A stretch of DNA of 64,000 nucleotides from Ursus arctos. Lineage: Eukaryota > Chordata > Mammalia > Carnivora > Ursidae. The stretch covers positions 71,180,727 through 71,244,726 of the forward strand of contig NW_026623100.1 of assembly GCF_023065955.2 (NCBI RefSeq), written 5' to 3'. Positions 57,501 to 64,000 of this stretch are shown piece by piece. Below the pieces are notes generated by a model. The model worked only from the letters and a program-made list of their open reading frames with translations. It ran no database searches and was not told the DNA's origin. The position numbers and the translations under genes are program-made. Within the stretch, counting starts at the first letter, position 1, and each line of letters opens with the position of its first letter.

Positions 57501-60395
57501 TAGCATTAGGGGTTAGGAGGGCAATGAGTCAGAATTAGCATTAAGGGGTAGAAATAATTAAAGAAAATGTGTGTGGACCAATGATGATAATGTGCTCTAG
57601 CCTGGGAAGCATGGTTAATTTAAAACTTTAGATCTTAAGAAACGAAGGAGGAAAAAGTAAAGAAGTCTCCATTTAAAAGTTGCCACCTTCTCTGCTTTTC
57701 TTTCTAGGTGGAATCAGGAAAACATTTTGGAGCGGATCTTATTCCTTTCAGAAAACAAATACTTGAGTGACGACTCTGCTAAGTAAATGTAAGGCCAAGT
57801 CTTGTGTCTTCACCAAGTCAGTCCCTCCTAGCACTGGTGGGTAGGGTTGCTGTAGAGTGGCAAAAATCTTCCTTTAAGAGGAAAGGATTGAAACTCTAAG
57901 TTCTCTTTTTGGGAACAAGATTGGATTGAGAGCATTTTGACTAAGTTTCCTCCAAACCATGTGTTCCCAGGGAGAGCTCAGTGGAATCTGGTCTGGTGAC
58001 CCTGGCTCAGTGCCGGGGCTAGGGGACTGCCAGGCACTGCAGGGAGGGGAGGGGCAGGGCATGCTAGATCTGGCATAGAGTTAGGCTAAGGCTAGAAGCT
58101 CCTCCCTTTATCTAGCCCCTTGTGTCCCAGGAACAATAGTGAGCATGTGAGGGTAAAGCAAAGACCTTGGGAAAACAATCTTGGGACATCCTTGGCCAAG
58201 CCCAACTCTGGAGTAGGTGGGATTGTTCCTTTTGAAGAAACTACTGTTTGCATAGGGAGCTGGACCAGACAGGTTGTTATCACTGCAGTGCAATGGGACA
58301 TAGCTATTTTTGAAAGAAATCAGTCTGGCAAAGACCAAAGCCATAGCAGTCAAAACCTGGGCTTTTAGTTGTGGACCAATCTGATTGTCTGGTTCTCAGT
58401 TTACTTAGTGTTTGAAAGTTGAAGTAGCCTCTTTGGTGTAAATGAACATTGGACCCGTGGACAATTCTAGGCAGAGAAAATCCAAAGAAAGGGAAACCAA
58501 ATATCCTGATAATTTGGATAGGATAGAGACTTAAATGGTCAATTTGAAGGTTAAGAAGAAGAATGACAGTGTCTTGGTGAAGTGGGTAATACCGATTATA
58601 CATCCAAATCCTAGTACTTCAGGAAACCGTGAAGAGTACCCAGTATGTGCCAGGCATGGTGCTAGAAAATGACATGGATTCAAGACGACTAAGACATGAC
58701 TTTCTCCTAGAGATCACAGTGAGACGATTTCATGTAACAAGGAGTCAAGCTCCTTGGGGTTCGTTGTGATCTTATTATCATCAGTTACTGACCTGGATTG
58801 CATCCTTTATAAATGTTAGCAGGACCATAAATTCTGCTGTAAAATGTCCTCTGGGCAAACCAAGTACACTTCAGAGGTAGTGTCACCATAATACCCCAGG
58901 CACGCATTCCACTGTGTCTGTTGGGGAGCTCTGTGCTTGGCGGTCAGAGATGCCTGGGAAGGTGGTGTGGCCTTGCACTGCTCAGGTCTTGCTGTAGCAC
59001 TGGGCCAGGGCAGTTGTTGGAAGGGCATCTCTGACAGAATTCTCTTCAACTTCTGGGAAAGAAAGGCTTCACCTTGCAGGGACCTCTGTGGTTCTCTCTT
59101 TCTCTCCCTCTCTCTGGTCTGTTTGTTCTCGCCTTGCCTGTCATAATCATGTTTACATACCACCCAACCCTTCCCATAAAAAATGACAGAGATGAGGGGG
59201 TCCTAATGAATCACTCCCTAGGCATCCAAGTCACAATAATCAATTATAGCTCCCTGTCACCAGGACAATGATCTCTGAGAATCAGTGATCTTTACATAAG
59301 CTTGTTGAGAGATCCATTAGAAGGGGGTACAGACTCTCTCTCCTTTGGTGTATTGTTTCAGCAAGAAGCCGCATGCCTAGGAGGCCCTTCACTCATGGGA
59401 CTTGAAGCTTTGAGTCACAGATTGGCAGTATGGGATTAAAGAGCACCTCAGGGACTCAACAAATCCTACCTGAGAGAAGGCATCAGATGAAGTTGAGGGG
59501 TGTTTCCTTCCTGCACGTTGTAGGGAAGGCTGCAATGTTTGGGGCTTTGCTTCTTCCTCTCCCTGAAGAATCTCCCCTTTCGTCTCATCTCTGTCCAGCT
59601 CCAGTCAGGGTTGGATAGACCTGGCCGAGGTGGGTGGACTAAGTTGAGTCAGCTGGTTATCGTGGTGGTAAATATCTTAGGGCAAAGGAGAAATGAGGAT
59701 CCCATTTAAAGAAGAGATTCCAATGGGATTAAAGACAGGAAGGGATTTCTCCAGGAAGCATATGTGTGAATGGGGGCAAGCAGCTATTTTAATTTGGGGA
59801 GAGAGAGGAGGACACAGAAATTTGATTTTGAACACAGAGAGGTACCCGGGACTTCCACTGATGAGGGGTGACCTCATGGTGTATGAGTTCAGGGTGCAGG
59901 CTTTGAGTTGACACCTCCAAGTGCCATGCTGTCGTGTGGCCCCTTTCTGCCTGGTCTGCTGAAGAGACTGGCATGGGTGCTGCAATTGCTCCTTCTCTGC
60001 AGACTTTGGGTGGAGGGTAAGTAGGGTATGTGTATCTGTAAAAATCTGCATGCAGAGGAATTCACAGAAAAGTGATCACTGGGACACAAGGGTCCTCCTT
60101 GGACTTGGCTATGTTTCTTGCCAGCACATTCTGGTCCTTGTGGCCCTCAGCTCTACCTTCTCCAGCTCTTCATGTGGGCTCTACCTGTTCCCTGCATCAA
60201 TCCCCATGGAGACAGAGAGAACCAAGTGAGCTCCACCGTCAACTCCGTTTCCTCTCCACCTGATGAGGGCCTGCTCCTGAGACCTTCCCAGGTCTGGATC
60301 AGGTTCCCCAGAGATGACCAATAATGGGCTTCTGTGTCCCCTCACTCAGGTCGGGGTCACTCCATCCTTGTTCCTAGTTATTGGACTAAACGGCC
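57501..60395. other. Intergenic, mostly unassigned
   Basis: A MIR/L2-like trace occurs at about 58625-58720 ('tatgtgccaggcatggtgct'). Open frames of 60-124 codons on both strands have no recognised domain. No gene is supported. Confidence 0.4.
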
Positions 60396-60399
60396 AAGC

Positions 60400-60600
60400 C
60401 CATACATGTTGTATCTCATTTAATATTTCTAACAATCCAATGAAAGAACATTAGTATCCCAATTTTATAGATAAGAATACTTAGGCTCAGAAATTACAAA
60501 TAATTTGCCCAAGGTCAAATAAATGATATATCTGAGGTTTTGTCTTGAACCTGTCAGACTGTACATTTTTGGCTTCTTTCTAATACCCTTTTAAGCTATT
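60400..60600 (-). repeat. MIR-type SINE remnant
   Basis: Reverse MIR core: 'tgtatctcatttaatatttc', 'cccaattttatagataagaa' and 'aatttgcccaaggtcaaata'. Confidence 0.8.
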
Positions 60601-60859
60601 CGATGGTATGGATTAGGTTGTTTCTTTCTTCTTAACTTGAATTCTTGGGTTGTTCATCAGTTCCCCACCAGAGGCCTCTTCGGCTCTTATGTCCACTTCA
60701 CACAGAGAGAAACTTTAAAGACAGGCCAACTGGCCATGCTTCTAGCCCATGCCAACCTGTGAAATCAAGCTGTTAGTAGATGTTCTTGGCTGGGGATTTT
60801 TAAAGGATTCTTTCTTTGTGATTATGCAGTTTTGTTCTTCAACATATTTACCCCCCCCT

Positions 60860-61180
60860 TTTTTTATTTCAGAATAAAGCTTTTCCTACCATTGCTGGCT
60901 AATTGAACATTATCTTCAGTGTAAAACAATCGATTAAAAATAGCTATTATCATTTGCAGCAATTTGTCCCTGTGATCAGGATTTTTTTTTCTTTTGAAAC
61001 TGTAGAACCAAGACAAAATACTGAACTAAATTGGATGCTGAGGGTGATAGAAAATTGCAATGTTCATTCTCCACTTCAAATTTTCGTCTTAGTAGAATTA
61101 AATTCCTGTTCTTATTAGTTGTCTTTATAATTAGCAAATGTACTAATTTACTAATAACTGATTAAAAATCTGTTTTTGTG
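60860..61180. promoter_or_regulatory. Candidate AT-rich conserved non-coding element
   Basis: Repeat-free AT-rich block with clustered transcription-factor-like words: ATCGAT, a MEF2-like TTAAAAATAG, several TAATTA/ATTA words and TGATTAAAAA. No repeat signature is seen. Conservation is untested, so this is a weak call. Confidence 0.3.
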
Positions 61181-62520
61181 TTAGGCTTGCATATCTTTCA
61201 TTTATAAAGAGTTCATCTACTAAAAATGGTTGAAAACCACTGCACTGATGATCCCTCCAAAAGCCTGCACCTCGGCTTTACTCTCACTGTCCGGGCCCTT
61301 GTAGACCCCCTGCCTGTCATCACTTGACTTTGACGCCAGGGAGTGGGGCTCTCCTCAATTCCCTTCTCGCTATCTTGAACCTTGCATGAGGTTTACAGCC
61401 TCAGCATCTGACACTTTCCAAGGACAGGACTTACTTCTCCAGCCCAGCCCTGCAGAAGCAGCTTCTGCTGAGGCTGATCCTGCAAATGAATCCTGAGCTG
61501 GAGCCCCTCTTGGGAGGTGTGGACTCGTCTAACTCTCCGTTGATTGCTGAGAGGGCCATCTGGAAGCCCCAAAGATGGGTGCCTTGGTTTATATTGTTCC
61601 TGCTGTCATGTGGCAAGTCTGCACAAGTGCTGAGAAGCAGGCTTTCTGGCAATGGCCCCCACCACTCCTTGCCCAACCATTTTTTGGGCCATTTAAAACC
61701 TGAAGGTTTGCACTCTTCAAATAAGACGGCATTGGAGGAAACACGGAGTTCCTGACTCGATGCCATGCACTGTGCTAGGTGGTTCCTTGTGCATTTTCTC
61801 TTGTTTGCTTCTGGCTTCAACTAAGTGGCATAAACAAAACAAAGAACCCATTAGCGAGCACTTGTGGGATTGGGTTGGAGAAGTTTGCTTTTACAGGGGA
61901 AGAAGGAAAAGGAAGTATTTGCCACCAGGGCAGGGCTTATTTATTCTGCTGGTGATTCTCAGATTACACCTAAGGGCTCTGATGCCTTCAGAGAGCCCTG
62001 AAGGATTCTGTGTACAGGGGCGGGATCACTGGCACTTTGAACAGAGCGAGGGGGATGATTTCTGAAAATGTTCAGGGCACCGTCATTTGCCAAAGGACAA
62101 ACAACTTGAGAAAGCATGATCCCTCTGTTTTCAAGAAGCTCACAAGCTGGCTTGAAAGAAAAGGCACGATAGTACAGGGTCCTTAAATGTATTGGACAGC
62201 ATATAGTCATGCATGGCACAGACCAGGAGAATGAGTGAGTCCTCCAGGCTGGAGGCTGGGAAGCCACTCTGGACAGTAGGGCTGGTCTGGGCCTAGAGTT
62301 TGATGGGGCATTTCTTTGCATTCTCTGCTTTTTGCACATTTTTTCATGTCTTGTGCATAGACCTCGTTTCCATAGTACTTTCTGTTCCTGTTACTTACAA
62401 GGAGAAGAGATTTACTCAGGTTACTTTAAGCACTGGGCAGTGGGCATAGGGGATAGCATGAGAGTTTATTAGGATTTGAGGGGGTAATATATTGAGATAA
62501 TGGGGAGCTTATGGTATTTA
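61181..62520. other. Intergenic, nothing recognised
   Basis: Overlapping frames at 61431-61820 (minus) and 61486-61755 (plus) cover the same DNA and match nothing known. Confidence 0.4.
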
Positions 62521-62524
62521 ACCA

Positions 62525-62690
62525 TTCTGTGACGCAATTAATTCTTCTAATGGGACTAATATTAGTGCCCACTCATTGGATTTTTGTAAAAGAAATAAAT
62601 AAGAGAATCCATGTATTGCTTAGCTTGGTGGGCGGCACACAGAAGATCTTCAATACCTGTGATTTCTATTATTATTGATAATTTCTGGTT
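62525..62690 (+). repeat. MIR-type SINE remnant
   Basis: Weak MIR core with 'attgcttagcttggtgggcg' and 'gcacacagaagatcttcaat'. Confidence 0.5.
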
Positions 62691-63380
62691 TCTCACAGCG
62701 TTCACTTGCTGCCAGCTCCTATGGCTCCAACTCTGAATTCCTCTCAGTGTCTCTGTCTTGATGTCAGGGCTTTCAAACTCCTTTCAATTGCACCTTTTCT
62801 GGTCTTTGCCTGAATTTCTTCTCATTTCCAGAAATGTTCTTAACAGAGAATCTCGTTGACTTAGCTCATGGTTTCGGTTGGACCAGGTCATATGTGACTG
62901 GCCATTTTGTTAGCAGGCTTCCATTTGGTCTATGCTGTCTTCTGGTCCAATCATCAGAGACTGTTGACAGGGGGAAAAATGCATGCATAGAAGGGAGTGT
63001 GGACATGGCATGCTGGGTCAGGGGGTGGGGTCTTATTCTTGGTGTTGGTCTGTGAATCCCTCATAGCCTAACATTGTATAAACATCTCCCCAGTTCAGAT
63101 CTGTGCACAATCGCCGTACGCTCAGTGTTGAGAGGACTAATAGATGGGAGATACATGGTCCTTGTGAGACCTCTCCATGAGGGAGTGGTTTGGGGGTGGA
63201 GAAAACAAAGTGCCCAGAGACTGTAATGTGTGTTAGCTTCTGGGAGCAGAGTGAAGGGAGAGGCTGTAGTGGTCAGTGGTGGGCCCTGAAGGCCAGCGTG
63301 TCAGGAACTGGCTCCTGGAAAAAGAGATCCTGGGAGAGGGCTTTGGGAGTCTTGTAGGCAAATGGCAGTAAATACGCCAG
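62691..63380. other. Intergenic, nothing recognised
   Basis: No gene or clear repeat. Confidence 0.4.
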
Positions 63381-63384
63381 ATTT

Positions 63385-63530
63385 TGTGCTAAATGGGCTT
63401 ATTATTTTTTACAATATGCCACTGAAGTAAGTACTCTCACTGTTTAAATTACACATATGAAAGAATGGATGCTCAGAAAAGTTAAGTGGGAAAGGAGTGT
63501 TTCAAACCCAGGTATGAAGGTTCCCACAAC
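63385..63530 (-). repeat. MIR-type SINE remnant
   Basis: Reverse MIR pattern: 'atatgaaagaatggatgctc', then 'agaaaagttaagtgggaaag' and 'gtttcaaacccaggtatgaa'. Confidence 0.6.
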
Positions 63531-63569
63531 AAGAACAAGGACAATAAAGGAAGACATACTTTATTTATT

Positions 63570-63719
63570 TTTTTATAATAATTTTTTATTATGTTATGTT
63601 AGTCACCATACAGTACATCCCTAGATTTTGATGTAAAGTTCCATGATTCATTAGTTGCGTATAACACCCAGTGCACCGTGCAATACATGCCCTTCTTAAT
63701 AACCATCACTGGCCTATTT
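63570..63719 (-). mobile_element. Short 5'-truncated carnivore L1 3' end
   Basis: The sequence 'cataccagt'-type L1 3' UTR ('accatacagtacatccctag', 'cgtataacacccagtgcacc') is the same element as the start of the insertion at 31982, in the same reverse orientation. It is only about 150 bases long, with a degenerate T/A-rich tail complement at the left. No clear target duplication. Confidence 0.85.
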
Positions 63720-64000
63720 TAAGCTCAATCCACTAGGAAAGACCCCTGAGTCCATTTGGCTGGAGCCCAGTGTGCCTGCTGAGGAGTGTTGGGGGAGAGA
63801 CTAGAAGGTGGGTTGGAAAAGACTGTAGAGGGTCCTGATTGAAGTTGGGACCAGAGTCTCAGTGCCAGCCCTTGGCACTGGGTCTTGCATGTTGCGAAAG
63901 TTCAGCAGATGCTTTTTGAAGAGAAAGGGATCTAACTGCCAGGTGGAATGTTTATCAGGTTGTTTTCTTGGCTGCCATCTTGGGCACCTTGGCCTCATTC
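63720..64000. other. Intergenic window end
   Basis: No gene or repeat recognised. The open frame at 63801-63998 on the minus strand is short and unsupported. Confidence 0.4.

Overview
This window is mammalian nuclear DNA with one protein-coding gene. It has CpG-rich promoters, GT-AG introns, MIR, L1, MaLR and MER5 repeats, and tRNA-derived SINEs. The SINEs have the form typical of Carnivora: a tRNA-like head, a CT-rich stretch, then an AAATAAATAAATAAAATCTTT-like tail. Several belong to a subtype whose CT-rich part ends in CTCTCGCTGGCTGTCTCTCTCTGTC. I associate that subtype with arctoid carnivores such as bears, pinnipeds and relatives. The order-level call is strong; the family-level call is an inference from memory of SINE subfamilies.

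The gene is OSR1 (odd-skipped related 1), on the plus strand. It has a non-coding first exon (about 9300-9579) in a CpG-rich promoter, an intron of 4.6 kb, a second exon (14174-14876) carrying the start codon and most of the protein, a 767-base second intron, and a last exon (15644 to about 16580) with the final 44 codons, a GC-rich 3' UTR and an AATAAA signal. The spliced product is 267 residues with three C2H2 zinc fingers. The second finger is split by intron 2.

Layout. 1-9000: upstream flank with few repeats, a strong CTCF-type motif at 4835 and an adjoining repeat-free stretch that looks like a regulatory element. 9000-16600: OSR1. 16600-20500: GC-rich downstream flank with an oppositely oriented CTCF-type motif at 17752. 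The same stretch has a second CpG-rich promoter-like block (19560-20200) with two CRE sites, NRF1-like sites and a ZNF143-like site, but no credible coding gene. 20500-64000: gene desert made of ancient L1, MIR, MaLR and MER5 remains, with younger carnivore SINE and L1 insertions. Many of these still have readable target-site duplications. A few repeat-free AT-rich stretches are candidate distal regulatory elements.

Most interesting observations: the convergent CTCF-type pair bracketing OSR1; the orphan CREB/NRF1-type promoter; a possible 203-codon upstream reading frame that crosses the exon 1-exon 2 junction and overlaps the OSR1 start in another frame; and a perfect 45-bp inverted repeat near 51.3 kb whose loop holds a 45-base match to a SINE about 1 kb away. 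I did not find a new defence, mobile or enzymatic system, and apart from OSR1 I see no intact protein-coding gene.
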